Positions 52,125-63,891 of a stretch of DNA of 64,000 nt are shown here, one piece after another. The DNA is taken from positions 22,954,059-23,018,058 of the forward strand of contig CM055193.1 in assembly GCA_029224185.1 (NCBI GenBank), in the 5' to 3' direction. This DNA is from Karalla daura. Its lineage: Eukaryota; Chordata; Actinopteri; Chaetodontiformes; Leiognathidae. The translations under genes were made by a program, and so were the position numbers. The first letter of the stretch is position 1, and the number at the start of each line of letters is the position of its first letter. The notes beneath the pieces are model-generated. The model saw only the letters and a list, made by a program, of their open reading frames with translations. It did no database searches and was not told the DNA's origin.

Positions 52125-54951
52125 TTTTCCAGTGAGCGTGGGCCACCCCGGAGGCGGCTCACACCCCAAATGGTGGGTTTGGGCTCGCTCGCTCGGGGTC
52201 GGGATCTCGGCCAAAACGACAGGTCCGGGGTGGTCGTTTTTTTCACTTTCGGCGAGCTTTAATATCTCAGCTCCAGGATCAAATCCGGCCTCGGGATTGC
52301 TTTTTCCAGTGAGCGTGGGCCACCCCGGAGGCGGCTCACACCCCAAATGGTGGGTTTGGGCTCGCTCGCTCGGGGTCGGGATCTCGGCCAAAACGACAGG
52401 TCCGGGGTGGTCGTTTTTTTCACTTTCGGCGAGCTTTAATATCTCAGCTCCAGGATCAAATCCGGCCTCGGGATTGCTTTTTCCAGTGAGCGTGGGCCAC
52501 CCCGGAGGCAGCTCACACCCTAATTCGTGGGTTTGGGCTCGCTCGCTCGGGGTCGGGATCTCGGCCAAAACGACAGGTCCGGGGTGGTCGTTTTTTTCAC
52601 TTTCGGCGAGCTTTAATATCTCAGCTCCAGGATCAAAGCCGGCCTCGGGATTGCTTTTTCCAGTGAGCGTGGGCCACCCCGGAGGCGGCTCACACCCCAA
52701 ATGGTGGGTTTGGGCTCGCTCGCTCGGGGTCGGGATCTCGGCCAAAACGACAGGTCCGGGGTGGTCGTTTTTTTCACTTTCGGCGAGCTTTAATATCTCA
52801 GCTCCAGGATCAAATCCGGCCTCGGGATTGCTTTTTCCAGTGAGCGTGGGCCACCCCGGAGGCGGCTCACACCCCAAATGGTGGGTTTGGGCTCGCTCGC
52901 TCGGGGTCGGGATCTCGGCCAAAACGACAGGTCCGGGGTGGTCGTTTTTTTCACTTTCGGCGAGCTTTAATATCTCAGCTCCAGGATCAAATCCGGCCTC
53001 GGGATTGCTTTTTCCAGTGAGCGTGGGCCACCCCGGAGGCAGCTCACACCCTAATTCGTGGGTTTGGGCTCGCTCGCTCGGGGTCGGGATCTCGGCCAAA
53101 ACGACAGGTCCGGGGTGGTCGTTTTTTTCACTTTCGGCGAGCTTTAATATCTCAGCTCCAGGATCAAATCCGGCCTCGGGATTGCTTTTTCCAGTGAGCG
53201 TGGGCCACCCCGGAGGCGGCTCACACCCCAAATGGTGGGTTTGGACTCGCTCGCTCGGGGTCGGGATCTCGGCCAAAACGACAGGTCCGGGGTGGTCGTT
53301 TTTTTCACTTTCGGCGAGCTTTAATATCTCAGCTCCAGGATCAAATCCGGCCTCGGGATTGCTTTTTCCAGTGAGCGTGGGCCACCCCGGAGGCGGCTCA
53401 CACCCCAAATGGTGGGTTTGGGCTCGCTCGCTCGGGGTCGGGATCTCGGCCAAAACGACAGGTCCGGGGTGGTCGTTTTTTTCACTTTCGGCGAGCTTTA
53501 ATATCTCAGCTCCAGGATCAAATCCGGCCTCGGGATTGCTTTTTCCAGTGAGCGTGGGCCACCCCGGAGGCAGCTCACACCCTAATTCGTGGGTTTGTGC
53601 TCGCTTGCTCGGGGTCGGGATCTCGGCCAAAACGACAGGTCCGGGGTGGTCGTTTTTTTCACTTTCGGCGAGCTTTAATATCTCAGCTCCAGGATCAAAT
53701 CCGGCCTCGGGATTGCTTTTTCCAGTGAGCGTGGGCCACCCCGGAGGCGGCTCACACCCCAAATGGTGGGTTTGGACTCGCTCGCTCGGGGTCGGGATCT
53801 CGGCCAAAACGACAGGTCCGGGGTGGTCGTTTTTTTCACTTTCGGCGAGCTTTAATATCTCAGCTCCAGGATCAAATCCGGCCTCGGGTTTGCTTTTTCC
53901 AGTGAGCGTGGGCCACCCCGGAGGCAGCTCACACCCTAATTCGTGGGTTTTGGCTCGTTCGCTCGGGGTCGGGATCTCGGCCAAAACGACAGGTCCGGGG
54001 TGGTCGTTTTTTTCACTTTCGGCGAGCTTTAATATCTCAGCTCCAGGATCAAATCCGGCCTCGGGATTGCTTTTTCCAGTGAGCGTGGGCCACCCCGGAG
54101 GCAGCTCACACCCTAATTCGTGGGTTTTGGCTCGCTCGCTCGGGGTCGGGATCTCGGCCAAAACGACAGGTCCGGGGTGGTCGTTTTTTTCACTTTCGGC
54201 GAGCTTTAATATCTCAGCTCCAGGATCAAATCCGGCCTCGGGATTGCTTTTTCCAGTGAGCGTGGGCCACCCCGGAGGCGGCTCACACCCCAAATGGTGG
54301 GTTTGTGCTCGCTCGCTCGGGGTCGGGATCTCGGCCAAAACGACAGGTCCGGGGTGGTCGTTTTTTTCACGTTCGGCGAGCTTTAATATCTCAGCTCCAG
54401 GATCAAATCCGGCCTCGGGATTGCTTTTTCCAGTGAGCGTGGGCCACCCCGGAGGCGGCTCACACCCTAATTCGTGGGTTTGGGCTCGCTCGCTCGGGGT
54501 CGAGATCTCGGCCAAAACGACAGGTCCGGGGTGGTCGTTTTTTTCACTTTCGGCGAGCTTTAATATCTCAGCTCCAGGATCAAATCCGGCCTCGGGATTG
54601 CTTTTTCCAGTGAGCGTGGGCCACCCCGGAGGCGGCTCACACCCCAAATGGTGGGTTTGTGCTCGCTCGCTCGGGGTCGGGATCTCGGCCAAAACGACAG
54701 GTCCGGGGTGGTCGTTTTTTTCACTTTCGGCGAGCTTTAATATCTCAGCTCCAGGATCAAATCCGGCCTCGGGATTGCTTTTTCCAGTGAGCGTGGGCCA
54801 TCCCGGAGGCGGCTCACACCCCAAATGGTGGGTTTGGGCACGCTCGCTTGGGGTCGGGATCTCGGCCAAAACGACAGGTCCGGGGTGGTCGTTTTTTTCA
54901 CTTTCGGCGAGCTTTAATATCTCAGCTCCAGGATCAAATCCGGCCTCGGGA

Positions 54952-57900
54952 TTGCTTTTTCCAGTGAGCGTGGGCCACCCCGGAGGCGGCTCACACCCCA
55001 AATGGTGGGTTTGTGCTCGCTTGCTCGGGGTCGGGATCTCGGCCAAAACGACAGGTCCGGGGTGGTCGTTTTTTTCACTTTCGGCGAGCTTTAATATCTC
55101 AGCTCCAGGATCAAAGCCGGCCTCGGGATTGCTTTTTCCAGTGAGCGTGGGCCACCCCGGAGGCGGCTCACACCCCAAATGGTGGGTTTGGGCTCGCTCG
55201 CTCGGGGTCGGGATCTCGGCCAAAACGACAGGTCCGGGGTGGTCGTTTTTTTCACTTTCGGCGAGCTTTAATATCTCAGCTCCAGGATCAAATCCGGCCT
55301 CGGGATTGCTTTTTCCAGTGAGCGTGGGCCACCCCGGAGGCGGCTCACACCCCAAATGGTGGGTTTGGGCTCGCTCGCTCGGGGTCGGGATCTCGGCCAA
55401 AACGACAGGTCCGGGGTGGTCGTTTTTTTCACTTTCGGCGAGCTTTAATATCTCAGCTCCAGGATCAAATCCGGCCTCGGGATTGCTTTTTCCAGTGAGC
55501 GTGGGCCACCCCGGAGGCAGCTCACACCCTAATTCGTGGGTTTTGGCTCGCTCGCTCGGGGTCGGGATCTCGGCCAAAACGACAGGTCCGGGGTGGTCGT
55601 TTTTTTCACTTTCGGCGAGCTTTAATATCTCAGCTCCAGGATCAAATCCGGCCTCGGGATTGCTTTTTCCAGTGAGCGTGGGCCACCCCGGAGGCAGCTC
55701 ACACCCTAATTCGTGGGTTTTGGCTCGCTCGCTCGGGGTCGGGATCTCGGCCAAAACGACAGGTCCGGGGTGGTCGTTTTTTTCACTTTCGGCGAGCTTT
55801 AATATCTCAGCTCCAGGATCAAATCCGGCCTCGGGATTGCTTTTTCCAGTGAGCGTGGGCCACCCCGGAGGCGGCTCACACCCCAAATGGTGGGTTTGGG
55901 CTCGCTCGCTCGGGGTCGGGATCTCGGCCAAAACGACAGGTCCGGGGTGGTCGTTTTTTTCACTTTCGGCGAGCTTTAATATCTCAGCTCCAGGATCAAA
56001 TCCGGCCTCGGGTTTGCTTTTTCCAGTGAGCGTGGGCCACCCCGGAGGCAGCTCACACCCTAATTCGTGGGTTTTGGCTCGTTCGCTCGGGGTCGGGATC
56101 TCGGCCAAAACGACAGGTCCGGGGTGGTCGTTTTTTTCACTTTCGGCAAGCTTTAATATCTCAGCTCCAGGATCAAATCCGGCCTCGGGATTGCTTTTTC
56201 CAGTGAGCGTGGGCCACCCCGGAGGCAGCTCACACCCTAATTCGTGGGTTTTGGCTCGCTCGCTCGGGGTCGGGATCTCGGCCAAAACGACAGGTCCGGG
56301 GTGGTCGTTTTTTTCACTTTCGGCGAGCTTTAATATCTCAGCTCCAGGATCAAATCCGGCCTCGGGATTGCTTTTTCCAGTGAGCGTGGGCCACCCCGGA
56401 GGCGGCTCACACCCCAAATGGTGGGTTTGGGCTCGCTCGCTCGGGGTCGGGATCTCGGCCAAAACGACAGGTCCGGGGTGGTCGTTTTTTTCACTTTCGG
56501 CGAGCTTTAATATCTCAGCTCCAGGATCAAATCCGGCCTCGGGATTGCCTTTTCCAGTGAGCGTGGGCCACCCCGGAGGCGGCTCACACCCCAAATGGTG
56601 GGTTTGGGCTCGCTCGCTCGGGGTCGGGATCTCGGCCAAAACGACAGGTCCGGGGTGGTCGTTTTTTTCACTTTCGGCGAGCTTTAATATCTCAGCTCCA
56701 GGATCAAATCCGGCCTCGGGATTGCTTTTTCCAGTGAGCGTGGGCCACCCCGGAGGCGGCTCACACCCCAAATGGTGGGTTTGGGCTCGCTCGCTCGGGG
56801 TCGGGATCTCGGCCAAAACGACAGGTCCGGGGTGGTCGTTTTTTTTCACTTTCGGCGAGCTTTAATATCTCAGCTCCAGGATCAAATCCGGCCTCGGGAT
56901 TGCTTTTTCCAGTGAGCGTGGGCCACCCCGGAGGCAGCTCACACCCTAATTCGTGGGTTTGGGCTCGCTCGCTCGGGGTCGGGATCTCGGCCAAAACGAC
57001 AGGTCCGGGGTGGTCGTTTTTTTCACTTTCGGCGAGCTTTAATATCTCAGCTCCAGGATCAAAGCCGGCCTCGGGATTGCTTTTTCCAGTGAGCGTGGGC
57101 CACCCCGGAGGCGGCTCACACCCCAAATGGTGGGTTTGGGCTCGCTCGCTCGGGGTCGGGATCTCGGCCAAAACGACAGGTCCGGGGTGGTCGTTTTTTT
57201 CACTTTCGGCGAGCTTTAATATCTCAGCTCCAGGATCAAATCCGGCCTCGGGATTGCTTTTTCCAGTGAGCGTGGGCCACCCCGGAGGCGGCTCACACCC
57301 CAAATGGTGGGTTTGGGCTCGCTCGCTCGGGGTCGGGATCTCGGCCAAAACGACAGGTCCGGGGTGGTCGTTTTTTTCACTTTCGGCGAGCTTTAATATC
57401 TCAGCTCCAGGATCAAATCCGGCCTCGGGATTGCTTTTTCCAGTGAGCGTGGGCCACCCCGGAGGCAGCTCACACCCTAATTCGTGGGTTTGGGCTCGCT
57501 CGCTCGGGGTCGGGATCTCGGCCAAAACGACAGGTCCGGGGTGGTCGTTTTTTTCACTTTCGGCGAGCTTTAATATCTCAGCTCCAGGATCAAATCCGGC
57601 CTCGGGATTGCTTTTTCCAGTGAGCGTGGGCCACCCCGGAGGCGGCTCACACCCCAAATGGTGGGTTTGGGCTCGCTCGCTCGGGGTCGGGATCTCGGCC
57701 AAAACGACAGGTCCGGGGTGGTCGTTTTTTTCACTTTCGGCGAGCTTTAATATCTCAGCTCCAGGATCAAATCCGGCCTCGGGATTGCTTTTTCCAGTGA
57801 GCGTGGGCCACCCCGGAGGCAGCTCACACCCCAAATGGTGGGTTTGGGCTCGCTCGCTCGGGGTCGGGATCTCGGCCAAAACGACAGGTCCGGGGTGGTC

Positions 57901-60085
57901 GTTTTTTTCACTTTCGGCGAGCTTTAATATCTCAGCTCCAGGATCAAATCCGGCCTCGGGATTGCTTTTTCCAGTGAGCGTGGGCCACCCCGGAGGCGGC
58001 TCACACCCCAAATGGTGGGTTTGGGCTCGCTCGCTCGGGGTCGGGATCTCGGCCAAAACGACAGGTCCGGGGTGGTCGTTTTTTTCACTTTCGGCGAGCT
58101 TTAATATCTCAGCTCCAGGATCAAATCCGGCCTCGGGATTGCTTTTTCCAGTGAGCGTGGGCCACCCCGGAGGCGGCTCACACCCCAAATGGTGGGTTTG
58201 GGCTCGCTCGCTCGGGGTCGGGATCTCGGCCAAAACGACAGGTCCGGGGTGGTCGTTTTTTTCACTTTCGGCGAGCTTTAATATCTCAGCTCCAGGATCA
58301 AATCCGGCCTCGGGATTGCTTTTTCCAGTGAGCGTGGGCCACCCCGGAGGCAGCTCACACCCTAATTCGTGGGTTTTGGCTCGCTCGCTCGGGGTCGGGA
58401 TCTCGGCCAAAACGACAGGTCCGGGGTGGTCGTTTTTTTCACTTTCGGCGAGCTTTAATATCTCAGCTCCAGGATCAAATCCGGCCTCGGGATTGCTTTT
58501 TCCAGTGAGCGTGGGCCACCCCGGAGGCAGCTCACACCCTAATTCGTGGGTTTTGGCTCGCTCGCTCGGGGTCGGGATCTCGGCCAAAACGACAGGTCCG
58601 GGGTGGTCGTTTTTTTCACTTTCGGCGAGCTTTAATATCTCAGCTCCAGGATCAAATCCGGCCTCGGGATTGCTTTTTCCAGTGAGCGTGGGCCACCCCG
58701 GAGGCGGCTCACACCCCAAATGGTGGGTTTGGGCTCGCTCGCTCGGGGTCGGGATCTCGGCCAAAACGACAGGTCCGGGGTGGTCGTTTTTTTCACTTTC
58801 GGCGAGCTTTAATATCTCAGCTCCAGGATCAAATCCGGCCTCGGGTTTGCTTTTTCCAGTGAGCGTGGGCCACCCCGGAGGCAGCTCACACCCTAATTCG
58901 TGGGTTTTGGCTCGTTCGCTCGGGGTCGGGATCTCGGCCAAAACGACAGGTCCGGGGTGGTCGTTTTTTTCACTTTCGGCAAGCTTTAATATCTCAGCTC
59001 CAGGATCAAATCCGGCCTCGGGATTGCTTTTTCCAGTGAGCGTGGGCCACCCCGGAGGCAGCTCACACCCTAATTCGTGGGTTTTGGCTCGCTCGCTCGG
59101 GGTCGGGATCTCGGCCAAAACGACAGGTCCGGGGTGGTCGTTTTTTTCACTTTCGGCGAGCTTTAATATCTCAGCTCCAGGATCAAATCCGGCCTCGGGA
59201 TTGCTTTTTCCAGTGAGCGTGGGCCACCCCGGAGGCAGCTCACACCCTAATTCGTGGGTTTTGGCTCGCTCGCTCGGGGTCGGGATCTCGGCCAAAACGA
59301 CAGGTCCGGGGTGGTCGTTTTTTTCACTTTCGGCGAGCTTTAATATCTCAGCTCCAGGATCAAATCCGGCCTCGGGATTGCTTTTTCCAGTGAGCGTGGG
59401 CCACCCCGTAGGCGGCTCACACCCCAAATGGTGGGTTTGGGCTCGCTCGCTCGGGGTCGGGATCTCGGCCAAAACGACAGGTCCGGGGTGGTCGTTTTTT
59501 TCACTTTCGGCGAGCTTTAATATCTCAGCTCCAGGATCAAATCCGGCCTCGGGTTTGCTTTTTCCAGTGAGCGTGGGCCACCCCGGAGGCAGCTCACACC
59601 CTAATTCGTGGGTTTTGGCTCGTTCGCTCGGGGTCGGGATCTCGGCCAAAACGACAGGTCCGGGGTGGTCGTTTTTTTCACTTTCGGCGAGCTTTAATAT
59701 CTCAGCTCCAGGATCAAATCCGGCCTCGGGATTGCCTTTTCCAGTGAGCGTGGGCCACCCCGGAGGCGGCTCACACCCCAAATGGTGGGTTTGGGCTCGC
59801 TCGCTTGGGGTCGGGATCTCGGCCAAAACGACAGGTCCGGGGTGGTCGTTTTTTTCACTTTCGGCGAGCTTTAATATCTCAGCTCCAGGATCAAATCCGG
59901 CCTCGGGATTGCTTTTTCCAGTGAGCGTGGGCCACCCCGGAGGCGGCTCACACCCCAAATGGTGGGTTTGGGCTCGCTCGCTCGGGGTCGGGATCTCGGC
60001 CAAAACGACAGGTCCGGGGTGGTCGTTTTTTTCACTTTCGGCGAGCTTTAATATCTCAGCTCCAGGATCAAAGCCGGCCTCGGGA
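54952..60085. repeat. 29-monomer block (about 5.1 kb), copy 2
   Basis: Second copy of 46633-51765, with a private T insertion. Part of it (57703-60460) is present a further time at 61243-64000, so this sequence occurs at three steps in the right third of the window. Confidence 0.87.
56839..56846. other. T8 run: single-base insertion in the T7 tract
   Basis: Elsewhere the monomer has T7 at positions 29-35; here eight T are present, giving the only 178-bp monomer. The homologous monomer at about 48520 has T7. It may be a true private insertion or a homopolymer error. Confidence 0.85.
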
Positions 60086-60460
60086 TTGCTTTTTCCAGTG
60101 AGCGTGGGCCACCCCGGAGGCGGCTCACACCCCAAATGGTGGGTTTGGGCTCGCTCGCTCGGGGTCGGGATCTCGGCCAAAACGACAGGTCCGGGGTGGT
60201 CGTTTTTTTCACTTTCGGCGAGCTTTAATATCTCAGCTCCAGGATCAAATCCGGCCTCGGGATTGCCTTTTCCAGTGAGCGTGGGCCACCCCGGAGGCGG
60301 CTCACACCCCAAATGGTGGGTTTGGGCTCGCTCGCTCGGGGTCGGGATCTCGGCCAAAACGACAGGTCCGGGGTGGTCGTTTTTTTCACTTTCGGCGAGC
60401 TTTAATATCTCAGCTCCAGGATCAAATCCGGCCTCGGGATTGCTTTTTCCAGTGAGCGTG
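57703..60460. repeat. 20-monomer-offset (3540-bp) repeat, left copy
   Basis: It matches 61243-64000 at +3540 bp. Markers: ccccgtagg 59408/62948, gccttttcc 59736/63276 and 60267/63807, gcttgggg near 59804/63344, HindIII near 58981/62521, and caaagccgg near 60073/63613. Confidence 0.88.
59736..60267. repeat. Block between gccttttcc markers, three-monomer version
   Basis: The interval is 531 bp with one caaagccgg monomer (near 60073). An equal version lies 3540 bp downstream at 63276-63807. Confidence 0.9.
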
Positions 60461-63275
60461 GGCCACCCCGGAGGCGGCTCACACCCCAAATGGTGGGTTT
60501 GGGCTCGCTCGCTCGGGGTCGGGATCTCGGCCAAAACGACAGGTCCGGGGTGGTCGTTTTTTTCACTTTCGGCGAGCTTTAATATCTCAGCTCCAGGATC
60601 AAATCCGGCCTCGGGATTGCTTTTTCCAGTGAGCGTGGGCCACCCCGGAGGCAGCTCACACCCTAATTCGTGGGTTTGGGCTCGCTCGCTCGGGGTCGGG
60701 ATCTCGGCCAAAACGACAGGTCCGGGGTGGTCGTTTTTTTCACTTTCGGCGAGCTTTAATATCTCAGCTCCAGGATCAAAGCCGGCCTCGGGATTGCTTT
60801 TTCCAGTGAGCGTGGGCCACCCCGGAGGCGGCTCACACCCCAAATGGTGGGTTTGGGCTCGCTCGCTCGGGGTCGGGATCTCGGCCAAAACGACAGGTCC
60901 GGGGTGGTCGTTTTTTTCACTTTCGGCGAGCTTTAATATCTCAGCTCCAGGATCAAATCCGGCCTCGGGATTGCTTTTTCCAGTGAGCGTGGGCCACCCC
61001 GGAGGCGGCTCACACCCCAAATGGTGGGTTTGGGCTCGCTCGCTCGGGGTCGGGATCTCGGCCAAAACGACAGGTCCGGGGTGGTCGTTTTTTTCAATTT
61101 CGGCGAGCTTTAATATCTCAGCTCCAGGATCAAATCCGGCCTCGGGATTGCTTTTTCCAGTGAGCGTGGGCCACCCCGGAGGCAGCTCACACCCTAATTC
61201 GTGGGTTTGGGCTCGCTCGCTCGGGGTCGGGATCTCGGCCAAAACGACAGGTCCGGGGTGGTCGTTTTTTTCACTTTCGGCGAGCTTTAATATCTCAGCT
61301 CCAGGATCAAATCCGGCCTCGGGATTGCTTTTTCCAGTGAGCGTGGGCCACCCCGGAGGCAGCTCACACCCCAAATGGTGGGTTTGGGCTCGCTCGCTCG
61401 GGGTCGGGATCTCGGCCAAAACGACAGGTCCGGGGTGGTCGTTTTTTTCACTTTCGGCGAGCTTTAATATCTCAGCTCCAGGATCAAATCCGGCCTCGGG
61501 ATTGCTTTTTCCAGTGAGCGTGGGCCACCCCGGAGGCGGCTCACACCCCAAATGGTGGGTTTGGGCTCGCTCGCTCGGGGTCGGGATCTCGGCCAAAACG
61601 ACAGGTCCGGGGTGGTCGTTTTTTTCACTTTCGGCGAGCTTTAATATCTCAGCTCCAGGATCAAATCCGGCCTCGGGATTGCTTTTTCCAGTGAGCGTGG
61701 GCCACCCCGGAGGCGGCTCACACCCCAAATGGTGGGTTTGGGCTCGCTCGCTCGGGGTCGGGATCTCGGCCAAAACGACAGGTCCGGGGTGGTCGTTTTT
61801 TTCACTTTCGGCGAGCTTTAATATCTCAGCTCCAGGATCAAATCCGGCCTCGGGATTGCTTTTTCCAGTGAGCGTGGGCCACCCCGGAGGCAGCTCACAC
61901 CCTAATTCGTGGGTTTTGGCTCGCTCGCTCGGGGTCGGGATCTCGGCCAAAACGACAGGTCCGGGGTGGTCGTTTTTTTCACTTTCGGCGAGCTTTAATA
62001 TCTCAGCTCCAGGATCAAATCCGGCCTCGGGATTGCTTTTTCCAGTGAGCGTGGGCCACCCCGGAGGCAGCTCACACCCTAATTCGTGGGTTTTGGCTCG
62101 CTCGCTCGGGGTCGGGATCTCGGCCAAAACGACAGGTCCGGGGTGGTCGTTTTTTTCACTTTCGGCGAGCTTTAATATCTCAGCTCCAGGATCAAATCCG
62201 GCCTCGGGATTGCTTTTTCCAGTGAGCGTGGGCCACCCCGGAGGCGGCTCACACCCCAAATGGTGGGTTTGGGCTCGCTCGCTCGGGGTCGGGATCTCGG
62301 CCAAAACGACAGGTCCGGGGTGGTCGTTTTTTTCACTTTCGGCGAGCTTTAATATCTCAGCTCCAGGATCAAATCCGGCCTCGGGTTTGCTTTTTCCAGT
62401 GAGCGTGGGCCACCCCGGAGGCAGCTCACACCCTAATTCGTGGGTTTTGGCTCGTTCGCTCGGGGTCGGGATCTCGGCCAAAACGACAGGTCCGGGGTGG
62501 TCGTTTTTTTCACTTTCGGCAAGCTTTAATATCTCAGCTCCAGGATCAAATCCGGCCTCGGGATTGCTTTTTCCAGTGAGCGTGGGCCACCCCGGAGGCA
62601 GCTCACACCCTAATTCGTGGGTTTTGGCTCGCTCGCTCGGGGTCGGGATCTCGGCCAAAACGACAGGTCCGGGGTGGTCGTTTTTTTCACTTTCGGCGAG
62701 CTTTAATATCTCAGCTCCAGGATCAAATCCGGCCTCGGGATTGCTTTTTCCAGTGAGCGTGGGCCACCCCGGAGGCAGCTCACACCCTAATTCGTGGGTT
62801 TTGGCTCGCTCGCTCGGGGTCGGGATCTCGGCCAAAACGACAGGTCCGGGGTGGTCGTTTTTTTCACTTTCGGCGAGCTTTAATATCTCAGCTCCAGGAT
62901 CAAATCCGGCCTCGGGATTGCTTTTTCCAGTGAGCGTGGGCCACCCCGTAGGCGGCTCACACCCCAAATGGTGGGTTTGGGCTCGCTCGCTCGGGGTCGG
63001 GATCTCGGCCAAAACGACAGGTCCGGGGTGGTCGTTTTTTTCACTTTCGGCGAGCTTTAATATCTCAGCTCCAGGATCAAATCCGGCCTCGGGTTTGCTT
63101 TTTCCAGTGAGCGTGGGCCACCCCGGAGGCAGCTCACACCCTAATTCGTGGGTTTTGGCTCGTTCGCTCGGGGTCGGGATCTCGGCCAAAACGACAGGTC
63201 CGGGGTGGTCGTTTTTTTCACTTTCGGCGAGCTTTAATATCTCAGCTCCAGGATCAAATCCGGCCTCGGGATTGC

Positions 63276-63807
63276 CTTTTCCAGTGAGCGTGGGCCACCC
63301 CGGAGGCGGCTCACACCCCAAATGGTGGGTTTGGGCTCGCTCGCTTGGGGTCGGGATCTCGGCCAAAACGACAGGTCCGGGGTGGTCGTTTTTTTCACTT
63401 TCGGCGAGCTTTAATATCTCAGCTCCAGGATCAAATCCGGCCTCGGGATTGCTTTTTCCAGTGAGCGTGGGCCACCCCGGAGGCGGCTCACACCCCAAAT
63501 GGTGGGTTTGGGCTCGCTCGCTCGGGGTCGGGATCTCGGCCAAAACGACAGGTCCGGGGTGGTCGTTTTTTTCACTTTCGGCGAGCTTTAATATCTCAGC
63601 TCCAGGATCAAAGCCGGCCTCGGGATTGCTTTTTCCAGTGAGCGTGGGCCACCCCGGAGGCGGCTCACACCCCAAATGGTGGGTTTGGGCTCGCTCGCTC
63701 GGGGTCGGGATCTCGGCCAAAACGACAGGTCCGGGGTGGTCGTTTTTTTCACTTTCGGCGAGCTTTAATATCTCAGCTCCAGGATCAAATCCGGCCTCGG
63801 GATTGCC
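63276..63807. repeat. Block between gccttttcc markers, three-monomer version, second copy
   Basis: The interval is 531 bp with one caaagccgg monomer near 63613, as in the copy at 59736-60267. Confidence 0.9.
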
Positions 63808-63891
63808 TTTTCCAGTGAGCGTGGGCCACCCCGGAGGCGGCTCACACCCCAAATGGTGGGTTTGGGCTCGCTCGCTCGGGGTCGGGATCTC

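Noticed and set aside
13674..56865. Giant protein-coding genes on either strand (59-residue repeat proteins)
   Set aside because: The consensus monomer has no in-frame ATG on either strand; the frames open only at TTG- or GTG-type codons or at rare variants such as gagcatg. Both strands are open at once, subfamily differences change amino acids freely, and single-base indels shift the frame without any sign of repair. No domain is recognisable in either translation.
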